A DNA stretch of 64,000 bases from Ruegeria sp. ANG-R (GTDB lineage: Bacteria; Pseudomonadota; Alphaproteobacteria; Rhodobacterales; Rhodobacteraceae). Position 1 is the first letter of the stretch; each line of letters opens with the position of its first letter. The notes beneath the pieces are model-generated. The model did not search any database and had not been told where the DNA came from. It saw nothing but the letters and a program-made list of their open reading frames with translations. Of the stretch, positions 33,613 to 41,725 are shown piece by piece. A program made the translations under genes and the position numbers. The stretch lies in assembly GCF_000813985.1 (NCBI RefSeq), contig NZ_JWLJ01000009.1:1-64000 (forward strand). Reading direction: 5' to 3'.

Positions 33613-34386
33613 ATGAAAATCTGGTATCAAAGCTATGTCGATTATGAAAACGGGGCCGCGTATTGGGATGTTCTGAAACCGCATCTTGAGGCCTGCGTCT
33701 CGGACGGTACGACAATTGACATCCATGGCATCACCCCTTTCGACAGCTATGCGCACCCGCTGGTCGAATTCCGCTGCGCCCGCGAGATGATCTGCAATGC
33801 GATCCGGGCCGAGCGTGAAGGGTATGACGCGTTTGTGGTCGGCCATTTTCAGGATGCGGGACTTTATGAGGCGCGTAGCGTTGTCGACATCCCGGTGATC
33901 GGTTTGGGCGAGGCCACGATGCTTTGGTGCTGCCAGATGGGCCAGCGGCTGGGGATTGTGACGATCAACACCCGGTTCATTCCGTGGTTTCACCACCAGA
34001 TCGGCAAATACGGCCTGCGCGACCGCATTTCAGGCGTCCACGCGATGAGCTTTGAGCCCGGCCAGATTCTGGGCGCCTACGGTGATGCTGACAAGGCACA
34101 AGTGGTGAAGCGGTTGTTCGAAGAACAGGGCCGCCCTCTGGTCACCGAAGGAACCGATGTGCTGATCCCCGGTGGCGGCATTCCCATGCTGCTGTTTTCG
34201 CAGTTCCACGATCACCAGATCGACGGCGCGCCGGTGGTGAACGGTATTCCGATTGCGGTGAAATCGGCCGAAATGGCCGTCGCGCTCAAGTGGATGACAG
34301 GGCAGTGTGTCAGCCGGACCGGCGATTATTCCAAAGCCCCACCCGAGGTGATTGAAGAGTTCATGACCCATCCGAAAGGGTTGTGA
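33613..34386 (+). CDS. Asp/Glu/hydantoin racemase family protein
   Basis: This 257-residue protein has two racemase half-domains. The first acid/base site would lie in FVVGHFQDAGLYEARSVVDIPVIGLGEA and the second in DVLIPGGGIPMLLF. The Cys found at these sites in typical hydantoin racemases are not obvious: the first reads HFQDAG and the second GGGIP. Activity as a classical two-Cys racemase is therefore uncertain. It closes the operon begun at 24637. A decarboxylase or isomerase role on a pathway acid is possible. Confidence 0.65.
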   Translation: MKIWYQSYVDYENGAAYWDVLKPHLEACVSDGTTIDIHGITPFDSYAHPLVEFRCAREMICNAIRAEREGYDAFVVGHFQDAGLYEARSVVDIPVIGLGEATMLWCCQMGQRLGIVTINTRFIPWFHHQIGKYGLRDRISGVHAMSFEPGQILGAYGDADKAQVVKRLFEEQGRPLVTEGTDVLIPGGGIPMLLFSQFHDHQIDGAPVVNGIPIAVKSAEMAVALKWMTGQCVSRTGDYSKAPPEVIEEFMTHPKGL

Positions 34387-34462
34387 TTCAATCAGTTGAG
34401 ATGTGCTTTCTGAAGATTCTGCGTCAAGTTTCAGAATAACATTTATTCATAAAATTATGCTT

Positions 34463-34490
34463 TTGAAAAATTTTATATGTAAATGATACT
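34463..34490 (+). promoter_or_regulatory. Promoter of the second TRAP operon with TTTATATGTAAA operator
   Basis: TTGAAA (34463-34468) and GATACT (34485-34490) are spaced by 16 bp. The spacer holds TTTATATGTAAA (34472-34483), whose complement TTTACATATAAA is identical to the sites before iorA and tctC. Its orientation is opposite relative to the gene, which is acceptable for a near-palindrome. Confidence 0.6.
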
Positions 34491-34552
34491 TTCTTGTGTA
34501 TTCTGGCTGACGTCAGGGAAGGTTGAAACAACCGCTTCGAGGGAGTGAAGGA

Positions 34553-34687
34553 ATGACCACAAGCGATTTGACAGCGCTGTTCGGTCTTTCGACCAAGGGC
34601 CGTAGCTGCAGCGATCTGTTCGCGCGAGGTTGTCGTTGCACCGCTGACACTGAAAAAAGTAACAGAACAGAGAGGGCATTAAGATGA
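34553..34687 (+). CDS. Possible 44-residue upstream ORF overlapping dctP
   Basis: The ATG at 34553 has a strong ribosome site (GGGAGTGAAGGA). The 44-residue frame (MTTSDLTALFGLSTKG...) has three Cys and ends in TGA at 34685-34687, overlapping the dctP ATG at 34684 as ATGA. No family is recognised. A role in translational coupling or control of dctP is possible. Confidence 0.35.
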   Translation: MTTSDLTALFGLSTKGRSCSDLFARGCRCTADTEKSNRTERALR

Positions 34688-35658
34688 GATTTGTGACGAA
34701 AACATTGGCGGGGCTGGCCCTTGCGGTGGCCTCGTTGGGGACAGCGGCAAATGCGCAGGACACCTTGCGGGGCGTCAGCTGTTTCCCGATTGGCAGCCCT
34801 CCGGGCTTGCCGTTTGAAAATCTGGTGGCTGATATCAATGAGCGCGGCGCAGGCGTGGTTCAGATCGACTTGCTGGGCGGCGCGCCAGCCATTGGCAGCC
34901 CGTTTCAGGTGGCCGAGCGGATGGCGTTGGGGGCATATGACATAGCGGGTTGCCCCGAGGCGTTCTTTGGAAATCTGGTCCCCGAAGCCCCCGCGCTGCG
35001 CCTGACCGAGCGGTCCTATGCTGAGCTGCGCGAGAATGGCGGGATCGACTATTTCCAGGAGTTGATGAATGCCAAAGGCGCGGTTTTTCTGGGCCGCCAC
35101 CATGACGACGGAAACTTTCACCTGTTCCTGGCGGAACCGATTGAAAGCACCGATCTCAGCGGTCTGAACCTGCGGGTCTCGCCGGTTTACACCGCGTTCT
35201 TCAAAGCGCTTGGGGCCACGGTGCAGCGGTCCAGCATGCCCGAGGTATATACGCTGATGGAAAACGGCACGGTTGACGGTTTCGGCTGGTCGTTCCGTGG
35301 CATCTCGCCCACCTGGTACAAGGTGACGAACTATCGGGTGGATCCCGGTTTCTATCGCGCGACCATTCATACCATTGCCAACAAAGCCCGCTGGGATGCG
35401 CTGAGCCAGGAGGCGCGGGATGTGATCTCGGAGGTTGTCATCGAGTATGAGAAACGGATGGAACCGGGCAGCAACCATTCGAACGAACTGGACGCGGCGA
35501 TGCGCGCGACGCAGGCCGAGAACGGGTTCGAAACCATCACCCTAGAAGGTGCCGATGCCGAAACATGGGTGAACTCGGCTCGTGACGCGGCTTGGGCCGA
35601 GTTTCTGGAACAAAACCCCGAAACCGGCCCCCGCCTGCAAGAACTGTTCACCCAGTAA
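34684..35658 (+). CDS. dctP: TRAP transporter substrate-binding protein, DctP family (second system)
   Basis: This 324-residue protein has a signal peptide of about 24 residues ending TAANAQDT. Conserved DctP parts are FLAEPIESTDLSGLNLRVSPVYTAFFKALGA (carboxylate-binding Arg) and YTLMENGTVDGFGWSF. It shares little with the first DctP in this window and so probably binds a different acid. Its operon has the same operator as iorA and the Rieske operon, which suggests that it imports the substrate of that pathway. Confidence 0.85.
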   Translation: MRFVTKTLAGLALAVASLGTAANAQDTLRGVSCFPIGSPPGLPFENLVADINERGAGVVQIDLLGGAPAIGSPFQVAERMALGAYDIAGCPEAFFGNLVPEAPALRLTERSYAELRENGGIDYFQELMNAKGAVFLGRHHDDGNFHLFLAEPIESTDLSGLNLRVSPVYTAFFKALGATVQRSSMPEVYTLMENGTVDGFGWSFRGISPTWYKVTNYRVDPGFYRATIHTIANKARWDALSQEARDVISEVVIEYEKRMEPGSNHSNELDAAMRATQAENGFETITLEGADAETWVNSARDAAWAEFLEQNPETGPRLQELFTQ

Positions 35659-35676
35659 GGGCGCACCGCGCCAACC

Positions 35677-35698
35677 GGCTGGTCGCGCGCGGCCAGCC
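35677..35698 (+). other. RNA hairpin between dctP and dctQ (second system)
   Basis: GGCTGG (35677-35682) pairs with CCAGCC (35693-35698) across a 10-nt GC-rich loop, without a T-run. Like the hairpin in the first TRAP operon, it sits between binding protein and permease genes, where differential expression is usual. Confidence 0.35.
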
Positions 35699-35711
35699 CA
35701 TTCCCCACTCC

Positions 35712-36236
35712 ATGCGGTCGGTGACCATGCAAACCTTTGAATCCCTGTTCAAAACGCTCAATTCCGCCATTGCGGCATGTGTTGCCGTGTCGGTCGGGCT
35801 GTTCACCGTGCTGGTGACGCTGGATTACCTGCTGCGCAAGTTCAGGATCGGCGGGCTGGAATGGCTGAATGAAGGGGCTGAATACGGCCTGTTCTTTGGT
35901 GTGTTCCTGTCCGCAACCAGGGTTTTGCAGCAAGGCGCGCATGTGCGGGTGGATATCATCATCTCATCCCTGCCAGCCCGCGCGGCGGCCTGGCTTGAGC
36001 GGATGGTGGATCTGTTTGGCGCGCTGATCTGCGCGATCATGGCCTATCTGGGCAGCAAAGGGGCGTTGTCGGCTTTTGTACTGGGCACCTTGCCCGACAA
36101 GGATCTCCGGGTTCCGAACTGGGTGGTTCTGTCGGTCTTCTGCCTGTCCTTCGTGCTGCTGACGGTCGAGTTTCTGCTGCGCTACTACCGCGCGGGCAAG
36201 CACGGATATGTGCGCGAAGACGGTGTGGGATTCTAA
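35712..36236 (+). CDS. dctQ: TRAP transporter small permease, DctQ family (second system)
   Basis: This 174-residue protein has four membrane segments. The DctQ pattern is seen in VTLDYLLRKFRIGGLEWLNEGAEY and FLSATRVLQQGAHVRVDII. It pairs with the DctM encoded three bases later. The ATG at 35712 or the one at 35727 could be the start; neither has a strong ribosome site. Confidence 0.82.
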   Translation: MRSVTMQTFESLFKTLNSAIAACVAVSVGLFTVLVTLDYLLRKFRIGGLEWLNEGAEYGLFFGVFLSATRVLQQGAHVRVDIIISSLPARAAAWLERMVDLFGALICAIMAYLGSKGALSAFVLGTLPDKDLRVPNWVVLSVFCLSFVLLTVEFLLRYYRAGKHGYVREDGVGF

Positions 36237-36239
36237 GTT

Positions 36240-37715
36240 ATGGAATGGTATTTTGCACTCAGCCTGATGCTGGGCACGGTCTGTTTCTTTCTGTTTCTCG
36301 GCCTGCCGGTGGCCTTTGCCTTTATCGCGGCGAACCTGCTGGGCACGGCGATGTTCATCGGGGCGTGGGCTTCGCTGGGCGACTGGACCATCGTGCGTAT
36401 CTCGTTGGAAAGCATGCCGATCGAGTTCCACGAGGCGGTCGGATACCCGTTAACCACAATCGCGCTGTTTCTGCTGATGGGAGAGATCCTGTTGCAGACC
36501 GGTGTGGCCTTCAAAGCCATCGGCGCGATTGAACAGATGATCGCTCGCGTGCCGGGCCGGTTGTCCATCGTGGCCATTCTGGGCGGCACAGTGTTTTCCT
36601 CGTTGTCGGGATCAACCGTGGCCAATACCGCCATTTTGGGCAATGTACTGCTGCCCGACATGGTCAAGCGTGGCTACAAGCCGGAAATCGCCATGGGGCC
36701 GATCATGGCGGTCGGCGGCATTGCCATGCTGATCCCGCCCTCGTCTCTGGCGGTGCTGCTGGCCAGTATCGCGCAGCAATCGGTGGCCCTTCTGCTGGTA
36801 GCGGGAATCGTGCCCGGCGTTCTGATGGCGCTGCTGTTTTTTGCCTATGTGGTCATTCGCTGCACCATCAATCCCGATATGGCCCCGGCATATGATCCTG
36901 ACACCAGCCATCTTGACCAACCCATCACCTTTGCGGTCAACCGCAAGGGGCATACGATCTGGTCGCGCAGCTATGATGGTGCGCTCAACCGAGTTCTGAA
37001 CCGTATCCTGCCGTTCTTTCTCTACATCACCCCGCTGATGTCGATCTTTGTAGTGGTTGTGGGCAGCATCTTCTTCAAACTGGCCTCACCGACCGAGGCT
37101 GCCGCGATGGGCTGTCTGGCGGCGCTGGCCACCTGTTACTTCTTCCGCCTGTTCCGGCACACGATAACGATCAGCGGGATCGAAGGCGCAGATTTCGACT
37201 GGCGCGCGATTGCAACTGCACTGATGGGGACGGTCAAGATCAACACGATGATCATCTTCATCATCGCCGGATCGCTGGTCTTCACCCAGGCACTGGCGGT
37301 GTCGGGCGCAACCCAGGGCCTGCTTGAGGCGCTGTTGTCGGTGGATATGAGCGCCACGACCGTGGTGATTCTGATGATCCTGATCCTGCTGTTTTTAGGG
37401 GCATTTATGGATCAGGTCAGCATGCTACTGCTGACGTTGCCCTTCTTTCTGCTGGGCGCGAATTCGCTACAGGTCGTCTATGATATCGACCCGATCTGGC
37501 TGATGGTGCTGATCCTGATCTCGATGGAGATCGGCCTGCTGACCCCGCCCTTTGGTCTGCTGCTCTATGTGATGAAAGGTGTCGCACCTGCCGGGATCAG
37601 CATTGCACAGATCGTCCGGTCGGCTATTCCCTTCATCCTGATCGAGTTGGCCGTGCTCGCGTTGCTTATCGCCGTACCTGAAGTCGCAACTTGGCTACCA
37701 CAACAGCTGCGATAA
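36240..37715 (+). CDS. dctM: TRAP transporter large permease, DctM family (second system)
   Basis: This 491-residue inner-membrane protein has DctM motifs TTIALFLLMGEILLQTGVA, FSSLSGSTVANTAILGNVLLP, GGIAMLIPPSSLAVLLASI and TPPFGLLLYVMKGVAP. It is longer than the first DctM because of a cytosolic loop (about residues 210-250), as in the subgroup paired with this kind of DctQ. It transports the acid bound by the second DctP. Confidence 0.86.
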   Translation: MEWYFALSLMLGTVCFFLFLGLPVAFAFIAANLLGTAMFIGAWASLGDWTIVRISLESMPIEFHEAVGYPLTTIALFLLMGEILLQTGVAFKAIGAIEQMIARVPGRLSIVAILGGTVFSSLSGSTVANTAILGNVLLPDMVKRGYKPEIAMGPIMAVGGIAMLIPPSSLAVLLASIAQQSVALLLVAGIVPGVLMALLFFAYVVIRCTINPDMAPAYDPDTSHLDQPITFAVNRKGHTIWSRSYDGALNRVLNRILPFFLYITPLMSIFVVVVGSIFFKLASPTEAAAMGCLAALATCYFFRLFRHTITISGIEGADFDWRAIATALMGTVKINTMIIFIIAGSLVFTQALAVSGATQGLLEALLSVDMSATTVVILMILILLFLGAFMDQVSMLLLTLPFFLLGANSLQVVYDIDPIWLMVLILISMEIGLLTPPFGLLLYVMKGVAPAGISIAQIVRSAIPFILIELAVLALLIAVPEVATWLPQQLR

Positions 37716-37736
37716 ACGATAAGGCATCTTGAATAC

Positions 37737-38936
37737 ATGTCATTTTCCTTAGACCGCCCCGAAACGCTAATGTTCATGGGCGGGATCACCGCGCTGGCCG
37801 CCATCTCGGTTGAGATTGTGGTGCCTGCAACCGGTATCGTGGCGCGGTATTTCGATCTGCCCGAAGCGCGCGGAGCTTCGCTGGTCGGCGTGTACTTCCT
37901 GTCCTACGGGACCGGGCAAATTTTCTGGGGGCTGTATTCGGATGCTTTTGGGCGGCGCATTGCGCTGTTGCTATCTCTGGCCGGTTTTGCGCTGGCGTCG
38001 CTGGCCTGTGCGCTGGCCCCCAGTTTTGAATGGCTGTTGATCGGCCGCTGCGCCCAAGGGGCGATGGCCGGGGCACCGGTGACTGCCCGCGCGATGGTGC
38101 GTGATGCCACCTCTGGTGCAGAGAGTGCGCGGATCATGACGTTGCTGGGCGCGATCCTGACCGTGACCACACTGTTCGCGCCAGTGCTGGGGTCCGGGTT
38201 TCTGATCCTGTTTTCCTGGCGCGTGATCTTTCTGGCGCTGATGCTGCTGGCGCTGGTGTTTCTGATCTACAGCTACGTGGCGCTGACCCCCACAAACGAA
38301 CGCTGCCGACGTGAAAGGTTTTCGCTGCGCTTTCTGCGACAGGCAACACAGTATCTGCCGGGCAACCAGCAATTCCTTGTGCCGACCCTGATCGGAGGGT
38401 TTATCTTTGGCGGCTATGCCTCGCTGGGGGCGGTCGGTGCCATCACGGCTGAGGAGCAATATTGCATCTCGCCCGGTTCCTTCGGGGCGCTGTTCACCAT
38501 TGCGGTTCTGGCCAATGTCTCAGGGTCGTTATTCGCCAGCCGCCTGTTGCGGCGGATCAATCTGCGCGCTGTCGGAACGCTGTCGATGGCCATTCTGGCG
38601 GTTCTGACCATCATTCATGTTGTCATCGCGCAGGCGCAGCCCAGCTTGCAATTGTTTTGGGTCACGATATGCATCTACGTCTTTGTGTTCGGGATGACCC
38701 TGCCCACAACCATGGCCGCTTCGCTGGAGCCTGCGGGTGAAATGCCGGCCTTTGCGGCCTCGGTTTTTGGGGCCTGCATCATGGGGATGGCCTTTCTGGG
38801 GGCGGTGACCGCATCGCGCCTGTATGATGGGGATCATCAGGCCATTTCCCTGACCATGGCGCCGTTCGGAGCGGCGGCGGTTATGGTGGCTGTTGCAGGC
38901 CGCGTGTTGGGACGGCCTGCGTCGCCTTACCCCTGA
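37737..38936 (+). CDS. MFS transporter, Bcr/CflA drug-resistance type
   Basis: This 399-residue protein has about 12 membrane helices. The MFS loop motif is seen in GLYSDAFGRRIALLLS, with GRCAQGAMAGAPVTARAMVRD and the SGFLILFSWRVIFLALMLLALV stretch typical of Bcr/CflA exporters. It may export a toxic intermediate or unrelated drugs. It lies 21 bp after dctM and overlaps the convergent sulfatase gene by ten bases. Confidence 0.82.
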   Translation: MSFSLDRPETLMFMGGITALAAISVEIVVPATGIVARYFDLPEARGASLVGVYFLSYGTGQIFWGLYSDAFGRRIALLLSLAGFALASLACALAPSFEWLLIGRCAQGAMAGAPVTARAMVRDATSGAESARIMTLLGAILTVTTLFAPVLGSGFLILFSWRVIFLALMLLALVFLIYSYVALTPTNERCRRERFSLRFLRQATQYLPGNQQFLVPTLIGGFIFGGYASLGAVGAITAEEQYCISPGSFGALFTIAVLANVSGSLFASRLLRRINLRAVGTLSMAILAVLTIIHVVIAQAQPSLQLFWVTICIYVFVFGMTLPTTMAASLEPAGEMPAFAASVFGACIMGMAFLGAVTASRLYDGDHQAISLTMAPFGAAAVMVAVAGRVLGRPASPYP

Positions 38937-40588
38937 TCGAAACGGGCGATGCGATCTTGCTCGGCTTTTAGCTCGTCTTCGTCCCAATACCCGATGATGA
39001 TCCCTGAGCGCAGCGTCGGGTCGCCGCCCTCAGCCCTCAAGGCATCATCGCGGGTAAAGCTGTCATCGCGTTTTGTGATCCGGGTGCGGGCATCCTGATA
39101 CCAGCTGTGGATGGCGGCCAGTAGACGCGCCCGTTCTGCGACAAAATCCGGGTGGTCACCTAGATCCGTCAGCTCATCCGGGTCGGTTTGCAGGTCGAAC
39201 AGCATGGGCCGAAAGCCCCGGCATTCCACCAGTTTGAACCGTCCGTCGAACACCATGACCATGCGACTGTTCTGAACCGGTACCTCTAGCTTGTATCGCG
39301 CAGTTTCCGGGGCATAGTCGAATTCCGAGAACACATAGGTCTTTTCCGCAGCCTTCTGCCCATGCAGAACCGGCAGCAGAGAGGTCCCTTCCAACACGTG
39401 CGGCTTAGCCTCGCCGTCTGCGACCTCCAGGAATGTGGGCGCCAGATCGATCATTTCGACCAATCGCTCCGAGACCTGACCGCGTGTTTTGTCCGCCGCC
39501 GGATCAGGATCGACGATGATCATCGGTACCTTGGCCGAGACATCGTGGAACAGATACTTCTCACCTAGCCAGTGATCGCCCAGATAGTCCCCGTGATCTG
39601 AGGTGAAGACAATCATCGTATCCTGCATCATCCCGCGATCTTCCATGAAGGAAAACAGCAGCCCAAGCTGATCGTCGATCTGTTTGATCAAGCCCATATA
39701 GGCAGGAATGACCTTTTCGCGCGCACCTGGACGCGCAAAGTTCTGCGAGTGTTTCTCTTCGGTAAAGGCGCGGAAGATCGGGTGGCCGTTATCAAGCTCG
39801 GCCTGATTGCGCACCACGGGCGGGATGTCTTCGAGCCCGTACATGTCGTGATAAGGGGCGGGCACGAGATAGGGCCAGTGCGGTTTGATGTAACTCAGAT
39901 GTGCGCACCAGGGGCGGCCATCCGCCTGCGCTTGCGCCATGAAATCCATCGCGCGTCGGGTCATATAAGGCGTCTCGGAATCCTCTTCGGCCACGCGCGC
40001 AGGCTTGTCGGCATGGGTCCAGAGCCAGCCGTTCAGGACCTCTCCGTTCGGGGCTTCGGCAGCGTTGGCCCAGCTTTCCCACGGGCTCTCGCCGGTATAG
40101 CCTTTCTCGGCCAGATAGCGGTTGTACTCCGGCGCTTCATGGGGCCCGTCCGATGGGTGCAAACCATCATCTCGTTCAAACGGTTCAAACCCGCATTGCG
40201 CGCTGTGCACCCCAATGATCGAGTTCGGGTCGATCCCCAACCTCTCCATCCCTTCGGTGTCAGCGGTCATATGGGTCTTGCCGATCAGAACCGTGCGCAT
40301 CCCGGCGTCGCGCAGATGATCGCCCAGCGTCGGTTCGCCAATGCGCAAAGGGATGCCATTATAGGTCGATCCGTGCGAGCGGACATAGCGCCCAGTATAG
40401 GCCGACATACGCGACGGCCCGCAAATCGTCGACTGCACATAGCTGTTGGTGAACCGCACCCCGCGCGTGGCCAGCGCGTCGATATTGGGGGTGTGCAGGG
40501 TCTTGTGGCCATAACAGCTTAGATAGTCATACCGAAGCTGATCACACATGATCCAAAGGATGTTTCGGGGTTTCGCCACGGGTGTCAC
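38927..40588 (-). CDS. Sulfatase / phosphonate monoester hydrolase family (alkaline phosphatase superfamily)
   Basis: This 553-residue protein has metal ligands in IMCDQLRYDYL at the N-terminus and VFTSDHGDYLGDHWLGEK in the middle. Cys56 in ICGPSRMSAYTGRY fits the C-x-P-S-R motif converted to formylglycine. No signal peptide is visible, so it is probably cytosolic. Family members hydrolyse sulfate esters or phosphonate/phosphate monoesters; the early Cys position and DQLR are reminiscent of phosphonate monoester hydrolases. It is followed downstream by the convergent MFS gene and preceded by a tctC gene. Confidence 0.82.
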   Translation of the reverse strand: MTPVAKPRNILWIMCDQLRYDYLSCYGHKTLHTPNIDALATRGVRFTNSYVQSTICGPSRMSAYTGRYVRSHGSTYNGIPLRIGEPTLGDHLRDAGMRTVLIGKTHMTADTEGMERLGIDPNSIIGVHSAQCGFEPFERDDGLHPSDGPHEAPEYNRYLAEKGYTGESPWESWANAAEAPNGEVLNGWLWTHADKPARVAEEDSETPYMTRRAMDFMAQAQADGRPWCAHLSYIKPHWPYLVPAPYHDMYGLEDIPPVVRNQAELDNGHPIFRAFTEEKHSQNFARPGAREKVIPAYMGLIKQIDDQLGLLFSFMEDRGMMQDTMIVFTSDHGDYLGDHWLGEKYLFHDVSAKVPMIIVDPDPAADKTRGQVSERLVEMIDLAPTFLEVADGEAKPHVLEGTSLLPVLHGQKAAEKTYVFSEFDYAPETARYKLEVPVQNSRMVMVFDGRFKLVECRGFRPMLFDLQTDPDELTDLGDHPDFVAERARLLAAIHSWYQDARTRITKRDDSFTRDDALRAEGGDPTLRSGIIIGYWDEDELKAEQDRIARFDQG

Positions 40589-40608
40589 CTGTTGTTTTCA
40601 TAGAATGC

Positions 40609-40636
40609 GGGGCGGTCAGAGCAAACCAACCGCCCC
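40609..40636 (-). terminator. Hairpin after the second tctC
   Basis: GGGGCGGT (40609-40616) and ACCGCCCC (40629-40636) form an 8-bp stem with a 12-nt loop, just past the tctC stop. No T-run follows on the minus strand, so it may stabilise the message or only weaken read-through into the sulfatase gene. Confidence 0.45.
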
Positions 40637-40643
40637 AGTTGGA

Positions 40644-41582
40644 TCAGTTTTCACCGATAAGCGCGTCGATCTTGCCCAGAATCGTGATGTCGCTTTCGAT
40701 TTGCGCTGCCGACTCGTCGGCCCCTTTCCAATAAATGACTGCGCCGGTGTTTTCAGCCAGCTCCTTGGCCGCGTCAGAGTTCAGCGCCTTGATGGCAACC
40801 TCTTCGATCTTGGCGCGGATTTCGGGGGGCGTGTCCTTGTGTACGAACAACCCGTTCCAAGTGGACAGGTCCAGCTCAGGCACCAGCTCTCCCATAGTTG
40901 GGACATCCGGCAAAGTCGCGATGCGTTCGTTCGTCACGGCGGCCAGAACGTTCAGCTCATCCACACACGGCGCGACAAGCTGCAATGTGGTCGAGATTAC
41001 GTCTGCATCGCCCGACGCCAGCGTGTTGCAATCGAGCGCGTCAAATCCGGCCTCAGACGAGAACTCGAACCCCAGTTGGCGGGCGGCGGCAACCATGTGG
41101 CGGCGTGGGATGCTGCGGGCACCGAAATGGCCGAAGGTGACCTGATTGTCCTTTGCATAGGCCGCCAGTTCGTCGATGCTCGAATAGGGCGCATCGCCAC
41201 TGGCCGCGATTACGAAGGGGTAGGTCAGGAATATGCCAACCGGGTCAAACGGGTTGGGTGACAGTTCGGGAATGCCGATCTGCGGACCCACCACCGGCAC
41301 ACCGATCACGAATGAGCCAATCGTATATCCATCCGCAGGCGCTTGGGCCACATAGATCGAACCAGGGAACGGGCCACCGCCGCCACCGGGTTTGTTCACG
41401 ACTGCGGCAGGCACGCCATAGGTTTCCTGAAATTCATCGGCGATCATCCGAGTCAGCAGATCCTCAAGATCGCCAGGGGGAAAGGGTATGACGAATTCAA
41501 CTGGTTTCTCGGGATATTCTGCGGTGGCCAGCCCGGGCAGGGCGGTGGCTGAGAGCGCCAGAGCGGTAAGCAGTTTCTTCAT
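40644..41582 (-). CDS. tctC: TctC/Bug family substrate-binding protein (paralogue)
   Basis: This 312-residue periplasmic protein is a close paralogue of the one at 23515-24453 and has the same length: VEFVIPFPPGDLEDLLTRMI, VVNKPGGGGGPFPGSIYVA and ADGYTIGSF are nearly unchanged. The signal peptide ends about residue 21 (GLATAEYPEK). I chose the ATG at 41582, preceded by CAGGAGGGAGACC; a longer open frame to 41711 has no conserved residues. No TctA/B is adjacent, so it may share the tctBA permease. A LysR gene and a LysR-like site lie directly upstream. Confidence 0.85.
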   Translation of the reverse strand: MKKLLTALALSATALPGLATAEYPEKPVEFVIPFPPGDLEDLLTRMIADEFQETYGVPAAVVNKPGGGGGPFPGSIYVAQAPADGYTIGSFVIGVPVVGPQIGIPELSPNPFDPVGIFLTYPFVIAASGDAPYSSIDELAAYAKDNQVTFGHFGARSIPRRHMVAAARQLGFEFSSEAGFDALDCNTLASGDADVISTTLQLVAPCVDELNVLAAVTNERIATLPDVPTMGELVPELDLSTWNGLFVHKDTPPEIRAKIEEVAIKALNSDAAKELAENTGAVIYWKGADESAAQIESDITILGKIDALIGEN

Positions 41583-41689
41583 AAGGGTCTCCCTCCTGTT
41601 GGTTTGCGCGGCATGTTCTGTATGCGGCGCAGTATCGTGCCAGTCTGGGGCGGGGGCCGTTGAAATGAAAATACCGTTTGCAGGTGGGG

Positions 41690-41707
41690 TATATCTGTTT
41701 TGATATA
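41690..41707. promoter_or_regulatory. LysR-type operator TATATC-N6-GATATA upstream of tctC
   Basis: An interrupted perfect dyad TATATC-tgtttt-GATATA lies between lysR and tctC, about 110 bp before the tctC start. It includes the T-N11-A pattern of LysR-type regulators and overlaps the palindrome TGATATATCA (41701-41710). It is probably the binding site of the LysR protein encoded just upstream. Confidence 0.5.
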
Positions 41708-41725
41708 TCAAAGCGTAACGTCAGT

